Assembly: GCA_024398475.1 (NCBI GenBank)
Contig: JAKSJB010000014.1
Coordinates: forward strand, 1 to 51,004
Direction of reading: 5' to 3'
Source: Bacteroidaceae bacterium
GTDB taxonomy: Bacteria; Bacteroidota; Bacteroidia; Bacteroidales; Bacteroidaceae
Length of the DNA stretch: 51,004 bases
Shown: in pieces, positions 45,140 to 51,004 of the stretch
Layout of the letters: each line of letters opens with the position of its first letter
How positions within the stretch are numbered: position 1 is the first letter of the stretch
The notes under the pieces: model-generated
The model's input: only the letters and a program-made list of their open reading frames with translations
Database searches by the model: none
What the model was told of the DNA's origin: nothing
Made by a program: the position numbers and the translations under genes

Positions 45140-45542
45140 TTAGAATATCGGTTTTAGATTTGTTATTCTTTACACTCTCAAGAAAATAATCCACTATCCC
45201 ACCTGCATTCTCTGGCAAGAAACCGTAGCGAACTACACATTTTTTTACAATGTCACGTTCTTCTGGCTCAATTTTTCCATCAGCCCATGCCATTCTTACA
45301 AGATCATAAAGACATTCTACTTTCCCTTCTGTTGTTTCTGGAACAGTTGGAGCGATGTTAGCAGTCAGAATTACCTCGTTAATTTGATCAGGAGTGATTC
45401 CATGCTCAACACCAATTTCGTACAGAACATGTCTTTCTGTAAAGTCGAACTCTTCATCAGAAAGAGCCATGCAGTACAAGTTAAAGAAGTGCCACTTTAA
45501 GACATCATCAATAACAGGGGTACTTACCTTGCTTTCTTCCAT
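45123..45542 (-). CDS. TerB-like protein
   Basis: 139 aa, all helical and acidic, no signal peptide. The second half carries the TerB signature YDLVRMAWADGKIEPEERDI (about 79-98). The first half has a similar unit (CMALSDEEFDFTERHVLYEI), as in the duplicated helical TerB/TerB-like fold. TerB domains bind metal ions and occur in tellurite-resistance-linked stress and phage-defence gene neighbourhoods. Here the partner genes are a coiled-coil membrane protein (overlapping), a transglutaminase-like protein (17 bp upstream) and a vWA-like lipoprotein. Confidence 0.75.
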   Translation of the reverse strand: MEESKVSTPVIDDVLKWHFFNLYCMALSDEEFDFTERHVLYEIGVEHGITPDQINEVILTANIAPTVPETTEGKVECLYDLVRMAWADGKIEPEERDIVKKCVVRYGFLPENAGGIVDYFLESVKNNKSKTDILNEING

Positions 45543-45559
45543 TTTTGTTTATTTTTTAG

Positions 45560-46597
45560 TTATACTTTATATTCTAGAACACTGCTATACATTGTATTAT
45601 TATTTTTGTCTCTTATTGACAAAGAGAACTTACCTTTTCTGCGAGCAGCAAAATTGATTGTCCAAACCTGTCTTTCACATCTCCATTGAGTGGAAGGTGC
45701 GTCGTCTAACAAAAAGTCTTTTTCGTTGACTATAGCAACGTGACAATCTTTTTTCTTTATCAGACTTATGTTATAGGTCGCATTTTGTTGAAGTTTACTG
45801 GTTATCGGAATATCTACAAATTCGATAAACTCTCCAAAGTTTGGATATACTTTGGGAAAATCACAATTTCCAGTTTGGATAAAATAAGACAACAAATCAG
45901 GACCTTCGAAGCCATATTCTTCATAACTAGGATGAAGGTAAGGCAACAGTTTATAGTCATTCGTTGATAAAGCATATTGACCTAACATCTGGTCAAGTTG
46001 ATTTTTGGGGAAATGCGTAAATATCATCCAGCATGGGTCAACATCAAACCATGACATATCGTGATTACTTTTGATGAATTTCCCGTTTTCAACTACACCA
46101 GCGCCCCATGTAGGTTCTATCAGTATTGCATTACTCCGGGTTAATCCTTTGGTTATCTGAATATTTGCAGCCTCTTCTTCTCCTTCTTCATAGATGATAG
46201 CTTCAGGAAATGGTGATGGTTTTGGTGGATATGGATCTTTATTTACAACAATCCAACAATGATCTTCAATCACTTTCTTGTTGTTTTCACGACCACGTCC
46301 ATGTCCAGTAATGATACGAACATCCAAACCTGCGGCAGAACCAATTCTATAGAATAGTTCACAGTACGCTTGGCATACTCCTTTGTTTTTCTCATATGCT
46401 GTATCTGCATCATGAATGGAATAGCTTGTGTCGTATTTTATGTTTTCAGCAAGCCAGATGTAAATAGCCTTAGCTTTGTCGTAAGAAGTGTAACATCCTC
46501 TTACAATAGAGCTGGCTACATTCGACCAGTCATATTTTGTCGGAGATACCAGATGCAACTGAATCTTTTTAGGAGCAGATTTCTTACGTCCAAACAT
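45560..46597 (-). CDS. Cytoplasmic transglutaminase-like (papain-fold) protein
   Basis: 345 aa, no signal peptide. The transglutaminase-like core is at about 25-170: YDKAKAIYIWLAENIKYDTS, then the nucleophile motif GVCQAYCELFYRIG (Cys75), DHCWIVVN (His113) and IEPTWGAG. The last motif resembles the kyphoscoliosis-peptidase/transglutaminase 'DxTWGAG' but carries Glu161 where Asp is usual. The C-terminal ~170 residues form a beta-rich domain (about 235-345) of unknown kind. It could be a protease or crosslinking enzyme acting on a neighbour such as the TerB-like or coiled-coil protein (inference). Confidence 0.78.
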   Translation of the reverse strand: MFGRKKSAPKKIQLHLVSPTKYDWSNVASSIVRGCYTSYDKAKAIYIWLAENIKYDTSYSIHDADTAYEKNKGVCQAYCELFYRIGSAAGLDVRIITGHGRGRENNKKVIEDHCWIVVNKDPYPPKPSPFPEAIIYEEGEEEAANIQITKGLTRSNAILIEPTWGAGVVENGKFIKSNHDMSWFDVDPCWMIFTHFPKNQLDQMLGQYALSTNDYKLLPYLHPSYEEYGFEGPDLLSYFIQTGNCDFPKVYPNFGEFIEFVDIPITSKLQQNATYNISLIKKKDCHVAIVNEKDFLLDDAPSTQWRCERQVWTINFAARRKGKFSLSIRDKNNNTMYSSVLEYKV

Positions 46598-46599
46598 AA

Positions 46600-46920
46600 C
46601 TATAACTCTCGTTTATACTTGATTACAAATACAATCAATACTATAGCCTCGACAACATCTACCACATTCCACATTGTTCTGCCCAAAGCGACTTTTATGA
46701 AAGGTTGAAATAACAAAGCAGAAGCTGCGAAGAATATCGCCCACTCATTTTTGTCACTAGAGAAGCACTTCAATGCAATGATAGCAAAGACAACCATTGC
46801 CACAAAGCGGACAAATGTATAATATCCGTATGGCATATCTAAAAGACATACCATCATAAGTACTGCAGTTAAAATCGCTGCACCTTTTAAGATTGGTGAT
46901 GTGTGGTTTTGTTCTTTCAT
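46600..46920 (-). CDS. Small four-helix membrane protein (DUF6804-like)
   Basis: 106 aa with four hydrophobic helices (about 12-28, 33-51, 60-78 and 83-101). It resembles small integral membrane proteins labelled DUF6804, often found near defence or accessory genes, though I cannot verify this. The 2-bp gap to the transglutaminase-like gene shows co-transcription. The gene upstream is a broken restriction-modification gene whose stop is 1 bp away. Confidence 0.65.
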   Translation of the reverse strand: MKEQNHTSPILKGAAILTAVLMMVCLLDMPYGYYTFVRFVAMVVFAIIALKCFSSDKNEWAIFFAASALLFQPFIKVALGRTMWNVVDVVEAIVLIVFVIKYKREL

Positions 46921-46921
46921 A

Positions 46922-47540
46922 TCAGTCCATAGGTTTTATGATTGATTCTATGTAGGCGTGCTCATCAGGAGTTATGCCGTACTTTGCATAAAGTTTTTCG
47001 TCTGTCCATGGTTCGGAGAAGTCTTGAAGAGGGACAAAGTGGAAACGAACGGCAGACATGTCTTGTGACGTTACAAGCTGTATGATAAGGAATCTCACGA
47101 ACTGTGTTTTGAAGTAAGAAATACAGTTCTGGTTCCTCTTCTGGCACCAACTGACCATACACTTCTTTCGGCAAAACACCTTCCATTCGAGGATTTTCTC
47201 GTTCGATGGCTTCCATTGCACGCTTTACAAGCAATGCTTTGTTTGCGTCATCTGGAGCATCGTTCAAGTAGTCAAAGTATGCACACTCTGGTAGATAGAA
47301 ACCACATTTTTCGACAGCAACATCTTTATACTCCTTCTCCATTCGAGTACCTTTATATTGATTGTACTCAGCATCAATCTCTGCCTTGTGCTGTTTGAAA
47401 AGTACATCGGCATAACGAAGGAAGATTAGACCAAGGATAGGCTGTCCGTATTTGTTAGCAGCCAAGTGAGCACCTGCACGAAGCATATCAGCCGAGTGCC
47501 AAAGGTTATCTTTAAGTGTTTTAAGTTCAATATCTGTCAT
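46922..47540 (-). pseudogene. Chimeric remnant of restriction-modification methylase genes
   Basis: The first ~145 codons (47540 downward) are the N-terminal domain of a type I HsdM: LKDNLWHSADMLRAGAHLAA, GLIFLRYADVLF and LVPEEEPEL. At about 47125 the homology stops. In a different frame down to 46922 comes the C-terminal end of an adenine-methylase-type R-M protein (FKTQFVRFLIIQLVTSQD, then VPLQDFSEPWTDEKLYAKYG and AYIESIIKPMD). The catalytic NPPF region and the rest of both genes are missing. It is therefore a deletion fusion of two R-M genes, out of frame, and not functional as a methylase. The N-terminal fragment may still be translated (191 codons to 46965). Confidence 0.8.
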
Positions 47541-47547
47541 AGTTGTA

Positions 47548-47751
47548 TTAAATTTGGGTATCGTTAAGGAGATATTTTACATCAACCTTTAGGAGGTTCG
47601 CAATGTCATTTAATGTCTTTAAGTCTGGCTGCACGCTATTTTTACACCACTTGCTCACAGTACAAGTTGACTTCCCTAATTGTTCAGCAAGCCATTTGCC
47701 AGTTTTTCCTTTTTCTACAAGGACAACCTTGATTCTATTTAGATTTGCCAT
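47548..47751 (-). CDS. XRE-family HTH regulator
   Basis: 67 aa, just one helix-turn-helix domain: LAEQLGKSTCTVSKWCKNSV (about 21-40) followed by LKTLNDIANLLKVDVKYLL. Small regulators like this commonly precede hsdM in type I restriction-modification operons of Bacteroidetes, as here (7-bp gap to the hsdM remnant). It now heads the accessory operon and probably represses or times its expression. Candidate operators are the 12-bp direct repeats at 47953-48007. Confidence 0.9.
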   Translation of the reverse strand: MANLNRIKVVLVEKGKTGKWLAEQLGKSTCTVSKWCKNSVQPDLKTLNDIANLLKVDVKYLLNDTQI

Positions 47752-47897
47752 ATTTCTATAAGTGATTATTTTCGATACAAAAATAGTTCAATGTCGTCTC
47801 AAATCATGGGACAAGCTATGACTATTTGCATGCACCCTTTGTTTTTTCTTTGATTCCCTCAACTTCTGGTTAGTTGATTTAGTTTCTTGAATAAGCG

Positions 47898-47905
47898 CAA
47901 AGTTA
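47898..47905 (-). promoter_or_regulatory. Predicted -7 element of the accessory operon promoter
   Basis: Minus strand TAACTTTG inside TTGTATTAACTTTGCGC, about 150 nt before the XRE start. A second candidate, TATTTTTG, lies nearer (about 47779-47786). The -33 box is not clear for either. Confidence 0.45.
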
Positions 47906-47952
47906 ATACAATAAAGTGAAACTGGAAAATAAATTGCAGAAAAATGAAAAGG

Positions 47953-48007
47953 AATGTAGGGTAAGTGTGGATAACCATACGTCCAGATATTGATAAATGT
48001 AGGGTAA
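47953..48007. repeat. 12-bp direct repeats upstream of the XRE gene
   Basis: AATGTAGGGTAA occurs at 47953-47964 and again at 47996-48007, 43 bp apart start to start (about four helical turns), just upstream of the predicted promoter. Possible operator pair for the XRE protein; function inferred only from position. Confidence 0.5.
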
Positions 48008-48071
48008 AAGTCCACTTGATTTTAACAATTTAACAAATTAATTTTTTAATAAAATAACAAACTCGGTTTCA

Positions 48072-48127
48072 AAAACGCAAACCCTAACGCAAACGCAAAG
48101 CCAAGGGCTAATGGCTAAGGGCTAAAA
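48072..48127. repeat. 6-mer and 7-mer intergenic words
   Basis: AACGCAAACCCTAACGCAAA (hexamers) followed by GCCAAGGGCTAATGGCTAAG (heptamers) to 48127. Confidence 0.75.
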
Positions 48128-48130
48128 GCA

Positions 48131-48156
48131 ACTAAGCCCCTTTATTCGGGCTTAGT
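48131..48156. other. Stem-loop in gene-free DNA
   Basis: Perfect 9-bp stem ACTAAGCCC (48131-48139) / GGGCTTAGT (48148-48156) with an 8-nt loop. No T-run follows on the plus strand. It is close to the strong hairpin at 48206. Confidence 0.5.
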
Positions 48157-48205
48157 CGATTATCAAGGGTCATAAGGTCCCTGTCCCTAATGACACCCAA
48201 TCACC

Positions 48206-48247
48206 CCGACTGATTTAAGCAATTAAGCTTGATCAGTCGGTTTTTTG
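48206..48247 (+). terminator. Strong orphan terminator, plus strand
   Basis: CCGACTGATTTAAGC / GCTTGATCAGTCGG (48206-48240) folds into a long hairpin followed by TTTTTTG. No plus-strand gene lies upstream for many kilobases, so it may end an unannotated small RNA or be a leftover of a lost gene. Confidence 0.7.
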
Positions 48248-48446
48248 TTCCCGAAACGTATCATTCAGACATTCATACCCCCTCTTTTTGCATGAAAACA
48301 ATCAAAAACAGCAGGAAATAGTCTGAAAACAGGGCTTTTTATGCAGAATTTGCATGCTTGGAGACCATCTTCCGCAACCTCCCAAAACACTAAACTCCTG
48401 ATAATGAGTAAGCCGATTGATTTGCCCAGGTCTAAAACACCCTTAA

Positions 48447-48494
48447 AAATGACAAAATGACTTTTTGACTTTTTGACAAATTGACTTTTTGACC
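48447..48494. repeat. Octamer array TTTTTGAC/AAATTGAC (copy 1)
   Basis: Consecutive octamers (CTTTTTGACTTTTTGACAAA and onward) in an 8-bp phase. The same array occurs at 49128-49176, and in reverse complement at 48826-48864 and 49555-49595. Confidence 0.85.
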
Positions 48495-48513
48495 TTGTGC
48501 TACCTTGAAAAAG

Positions 48514-48650
48514 TTGAATGGATTTGTACTATAAACCTGAGGCTAATTGAATGAATTTCTCTTACCCCTGGGCTTGATTGAATAAATATGCCTAAACACT
48601 AATGATAGTTGAATGCTTTCGCTAAAACCTGCGTTCAATTGAATTCTGTG
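48514..48650. repeat. Degenerate ~31-bp tandem repeat, possible insertion-sequence end
   Basis: Five units starting with (G/A)TTGAATG at 48513, 48546, 48577, 48608 and 48638 (spacing 30-33 bp), each continuing with a diverged ATTT..CTATAAACCTG-type tail. The first two units recur at about 49316-49380. I see no gene in 48250-49600. Confidence 0.6.
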
Positions 48651-48825
48651 TTTGCGAAGTACAGGATAATTAGCAGCACGAAGTTTTAATTGGCGTGAAA
48701 GATTGCCGATGCATATTGTCTGTAGATCCAAGTATTTCAAAGCGCCATTGTTGTTTTGTATTTGTGCTATCGTTTGCGTTCCTCGCCTCTTCAGTTTTCA
48801 AGGCAATATGCGACTTGCGAAATGG

Positions 48826-48864
48826 GTCAAAAAGTCAATTTGTCAAAAAGTCAATTTGTCATTT
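48826..48864. repeat. Octamer array, reverse orientation
   Basis: GTCAAAAAGTCAATTTGTCA repeated, the reverse complement of the TTTTTGAC/AAATTGAC array. Confidence 0.8.
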
Positions 48865-48886
48865 TCAACCCTCTTTTCCCCCCACA

Positions 48887-48962
48887 CCCCCTATATATTA
48901 TATATATTTATATATTATAATAATATATATAAAGATAATATATATATTATTATAATATTATA
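48887..48962. other. ~75-bp pure A/T tract bounded by GC-rich runs
   Basis: After CCCCCCACACCCCC comes an almost unbroken A/T-only stretch (TATATATTATATATATTTAT and onward) to 48962. About 45 bp further on (49001-49017) lies CGCGCGCGCCCGCCCG. No reading frame or known element is evident. Confidence 0.7.
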
Positions 48963-49127
48963 ACTCCAAATAATTTTTTTATGGGTTATACTCCCTCCCG
49001 CGCGCGCCCGCCCGAGCCTTGCAGGTAATGATGATGAAATACACTAAATGATGTTGGCTTGTCGTGCCTTGAAAATAGTTGAAAGGATTTGTACTTGTCC
49101 CAGCCTTTGACTGTGCTACAAATCCTA

Positions 49128-49400
49128 TTTTTTGACAAATTGACAAATTGACTTTTTGACAAATTGACTTTTTGACCTTGTACTGTCTTTTCCTGAAATT
49201 AGTTTACAGTTTTTGCTCTGGTTTATACTGAATTATTTGACATCGTACTGAGAATGTTTACACTTTCCTGAATTCGCTTGCACTTTCCTGGAAAAGTTGA
49301 CATCGTACTGAAAAAGTTGAATGGATTTGTACTATAAACCTGAGGCAAATTGAATGAATTGCTCTTACCCCTGGGCTTGATAGAATAAAGACTAAATTTT
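49128..49400. repeat. Second copy of the octamer array plus ~20-bp degenerate repeats
   Basis: The octamer array (49128-49176) is followed by ~20-bp units such as GTTTACACTTTCCTGAATTC, GCTTGCACTTTCCTGGAAAA and GTTGACATCGTACTGAAAAA. Then comes a close copy of 48514-48590 (GTTGAATGGATTTGTACTAT...CCCCTGGGCTTGAT). Multiple ~20-bp repeats of this kind resemble transposase-binding ends of IS21-family elements; that identity is inference. Confidence 0.6.
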
Positions 49401-49476
49401 AGCCCTTAGCCATTAGCCCTTGGCTAGCCATCCGGACGGCTACTTGTCGACTCGTAGACTTGTAGGCTCGTTGACT
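49400..49476. repeat. 7-mer and 8-mer intergenic words
   Basis: AGCCCTTAGCCATTAGCCCT (heptamers, from 49400) and, after a CCATCCGGACGG near-palindrome, octamers CTTGTCGACTCGTAGACTTG (49443-49475). Confidence 0.75.
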
Positions 49477-49490
49477 CTAACGCCCCCGAC

Positions 49491-49538
49491 TTCGTTACTG
49501 ACTCGTTACTGACTCATAACTGACCTGTTACTGACTCT
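49491..49538. repeat. Undecamer array
   Basis: About four copies of GACTCGTTACT / GACTCATAACT, the same word as at 27275-27320. Confidence 0.8.
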
Positions 49539-49554
49539 CAAAAAGCCGGCTTGA

Positions 49555-49595
49555 GTCAAAAAGTCATTTTGTCAAAAAGTCAATTTGTCATTTTT
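49555..49595. repeat. Octamer array, reverse orientation (second)
   Basis: GTCAAAAAGTCATTTTGTCA and onward; it abuts the 3' end of the rhuM relic and supplies its stop codon. Confidence 0.8.
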
Positions 49596-49611
49596 CAATG
49601 TAGATTGTGTC

Positions 49612-49769
49612 CTGCATACACCTCTGACACGATAACCAACAGCAATGATCATCTCCAAAGAGTAAAAAACAACATTGTATGATTTTCCATCTGAGGCAGA
49701 TAACTCGTTTTCTTTTAAGATGTTAACTATATGATGACTTATGGTTTGCTTAGGGGTGGCAAAAAGTTC
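49612..49769 (-). pseudogene. Relic of a RhuM-family gene
   Basis: Reading the minus strand from 49769, an open stretch of about 52 codons gives ELFATPKQTISHHIVNILKE, then SASDGKSYNVVFYSLEMIIA and VGYRVRGV. This matches the middle of 'virulence RhuM family' proteins (..LF.TTKQNIS.HI.NI.KEGEL...YSLDMIIAVGYRV..). The N-terminal start, the conserved FRxWA segment after the VGYRV motif, and the C-terminus are missing. The stop lies inside the adjacent octamer array. It is a decayed mobile or accessory gene. Confidence 0.75.
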
Positions 49770-49828
49770 GGGGTACTTGTGGGGGTACTGATTATTCTTA
49801 CTTTTTCTTTATCCTTTTTTTATCTAAA

Positions 49829-49860
49829 TTTCGGTCGTTTGAAAATAATTTGTACCTTTG
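49829..49860 (+). promoter_or_regulatory. Predicted promoter of the GNAT gene leader
   Basis: -7 TACCTTTG (49853-49860) with TTTC 20 bp upstream (49829-49832). It gives a ~150-nt leader before the GNAT ATG. The -7 box overlaps the left arm of a 12-bp inverted repeat. Confidence 0.5.
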
Positions 49861-49934
49861 CCATGTCGTGTTATGATTTTCGCTTGCTTTCTATTAGCAA
49901 CACTTGGTTGAGTGAAAGGTCTGACATGGCAAAG
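49856..49934. repeat. Perfect 12-bp inverted repeat in the GNAT leader
   Basis: CTTTGCCATGTC (49856-49867) and GACATGGCAAAG (49923-49934) enclose 55 bp. It could close a structured RNA leader or mark an invertible segment. The enclosed part contains a smaller TTGCT/AGCAA stem. Confidence 0.75.
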
Positions 49935-50018
49935 TCTTGGGCAGCTTTTTTGTTGCTCAGGGTATTGGAAGGTAATAATTAAATTAGTGTTGCGGTATTA
50001 AGAAAAGGTTTACAGACA

Positions 50019-50669
50019 ATGAACATACGATTGGAACAACCTGAAGACTACCGTGAGGTTGAGAACCTTACGCGTGAAGCATTCTGGAATGTATATGCTC
50101 CGGGATGTGTGGAACATTATGTACTCAATCAATATAGGAGTAATCCTGACTTCATCCCTGAACTTGACTTTGTGATGGAGGAGGATGGAAGGATTATTGG
50201 TCATGTGATGTTCTCAAAGGCTGAGATTACGAAGGAGGATGCTACTGTTCTGCAGGCATGGACCTTCGGACCGATAAGTATTCATCCTGACTACAAGCGT
50301 AAGGGGTATGGACTGAAACTTTTGCAGTTTGCCCTTGATAAAGCCCGCAGGATGGGCATAGGTGTAATCTGTATGGAGGGCAACATCGACTTCTACAGGC
50401 ATGCAGGTTTCGTAGTGGCAAGTACGCTGGGTATTCATTATCACGCGGAACCGAAAGAGGCTGAGGTGCCGTATTTTCTGGCACAGGAACTTATCCCGGG
50501 CTATCTCAATGGCATAGAAGGAACCTACCACACTCCAAAGGGCTATTACGTGGCTTTTGAGAATAAGGCTGCCTTTGATGCTTACGAAGCAACTTTTCCC
50601 AAGAAGGAGAAGGAACGGCACGAAGGACAACTGGTTGATGATTGTACTACGAATCCGAATGAACAGTAA
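50019..50669 (+). CDS. GNAT family N-acetyltransferase
   Basis: 216 aa. The acetyl-CoA-binding motif A is FGPISIHPDYKRKGYGLKLL (about 88-107, with the RKGYG loop), and motif B includes NIDFYRHAGF (about 125-134). The N-terminus (MNIRLEQPEDYREVENLTRE) is typical. Members transfer an acetyl group to an amine of a small molecule or protein in the cytoplasm; the substrate is unknown. The last ~30 residues are charged and probably disordered. It has a long leader with a 12-bp inverted repeat. Confidence 0.9.
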   Translation: MNIRLEQPEDYREVENLTREAFWNVYAPGCVEHYVLNQYRSNPDFIPELDFVMEEDGRIIGHVMFSKAEITKEDATVLQAWTFGPISIHPDYKRKGYGLKLLQFALDKARRMGIGVICMEGNIDFYRHAGFVVASTLGIHYHAEPKEAEVPYFLAQELIPGYLNGIEGTYHTPKGYYVAFENKAAFDAYEATFPKKEKERHEGQLVDDCTTNPNEQ

Positions 50670-50682
50670 GGTGCATAGAAGC

Positions 50683-50940
50683 CATCCGGATGGGGAACGC
50701 AAACGCAAACGCAAAATTAATAAACGCAAACGATAACGCAAACGCAAAATTAATAAACGCAAACGATAACGCAAACGCAAAATTAATAAACGCAAACGAT
50801 AACGCAAACGCAAATCATCGATTCCTCGAAAATCTCGAAATCTTCTAGACTCGTAGACTTGTTGACTCGTGGACTCGTTGACTCGTAGACTTGTTGACTC
50901 CAAAAAAGCCAAAGGCAAATGGCAAATGGCCAATGGCCCT
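50683..50940. repeat. Terminal composite repeat with a 33-bp tandem array
   Basis: A CCATCCGGATGG palindrome (50683-50694), hexamers AACGCAAACGCAAACGCA, then three perfect 33-bp copies (50713-50745, 50746-50778, 50779-50811) of a unit starting AAAATTAATAAACGCAAACG. Octamers CTCGTAGACTTGTTGA (50846-50901) and heptamers AAGCCAAAGGCAAATGGC (50906-50940) follow. No gene in 50670-51004. Confidence 0.9.
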
Positions 50941-51004
50941 TCCACTCCCAAAACGTCCCTTTTCCCTCGCGCGTGTAAATATATATAATGAGAGAGCGCC
51001 GTGA

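Noticed and set aside
47966..47974. A perfect DnaA-box sequence (TGTGGATAA) upstream of the XRE gene, with the A/T tract about 900 bp away, as a possible replication origin
   Set aside because: A single box, no cluster, and no dnaA, dnaN or rep gene nearby.
48514..48650. Regularly spaced ~31-bp repeats that look like a CRISPR array
   Set aside because: Only 7-8 bp are well conserved, the rest is a diverged copy of the same unit rather than unique spacers, there are no cas genes, and the block is duplicated at 49.3 kb.
49731..49982. 83-codon plus-strand frame before the GNAT gene
   Set aside because: It overlaps the rhuM relic, the GNAT promoter and the inverted repeat, and it has no recognisable domain. 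More likely untranslated leader.
50214..50951. A long minus-strand reading frame with repeated LRLRYRLRLLI units opposite the GNAT gene and the 33-bp array
   Set aside because: It is the reverse of the hexamer and 33-bp repeats (33 is a multiple of 3) and of a real gene; the composition is unlike any protein and there is no start context.

Overview
The window comes from a member of the Bacteroidota, most likely Bacteroidales and probably Prevotellaceae. The signs are promoters of the TTG-N19/20-TAnnTTTG type, a fused SecDF, a BspA-type leucine-rich repeat protein, a TonB-dependent receptor, DUF6242 and DUF6089 proteins, three Skp/OmpH paralogues, and a meso-diaminopimelate dehydrogenase. The genus is an inference; there is no rRNA or tRNA gene here to settle it.

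Positions 1-30.8 kb are mostly housekeeping and envelope genes: a secreted LRR protein, HU, a rhomboid protease, a membrane-anchored EEP hydrolase, SecDF and Ddh. An outer-membrane biogenesis run follows (DUF6242 lipoprotein, DUF6089 barrel, UppS, BamA, two OmpH/Skp). Next come CysS on the minus strand, RNase R, a third OmpH, MurI, a CPBP protease and a large helix-hairpin-helix exported protein. Two divergent ECF sigma modules (sigma, membrane-anchored putative anti-sigma, exported protein) face each other around 27.1-27.4 kb, followed by zinc-free L31.

Positions 31-40.4 kb hold solitary genes separated by repeat-rich spacers: an oligosaccharide flippase, an exported esterase, a phosphoesterase, a TonB-dependent receptor, an IS200/RAYT-type Y1 transposase between its own palindromic repeats, CstA and a C-terminally altered Bro-N/DinD-like protein.

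Positions 40.7-48.0 kb form an AT-richer accessory island. Eleven tightly packed minus-strand reading frames run from an XRE regulator through a broken chimeric restriction-modification gene, a small DUF6804-like membrane protein, a transglutaminase-like protein, a TerB-like protein, a four-TM coiled-coil protein, a von Willebrand A-like lipoprotein, a DRGH-type nuclease lipoprotein and three small exported or membrane proteins, ending at a perfect hairpin terminator. I recognise the domains but not the combination. It is the best candidate here for an undescribed system, perhaps defence or envelope stress.

Positions 48.0-50.0 kb are a gene graveyard: degenerate ~20-31 bp repeats that may be ends of an IS21-like element, octamer and undecamer arrays, a pure A/T tract and a relic of a RhuM-type gene. 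A GNAT acetyltransferase follows. Many spacers across the window carry the same set of short tandem words (6-mer, 7-mer, 8-mer and a CCCCCTTCAGGGGG palindrome) in mosaic combinations; some are arranged head-to-head so that the transcript can fold into long hairpins.
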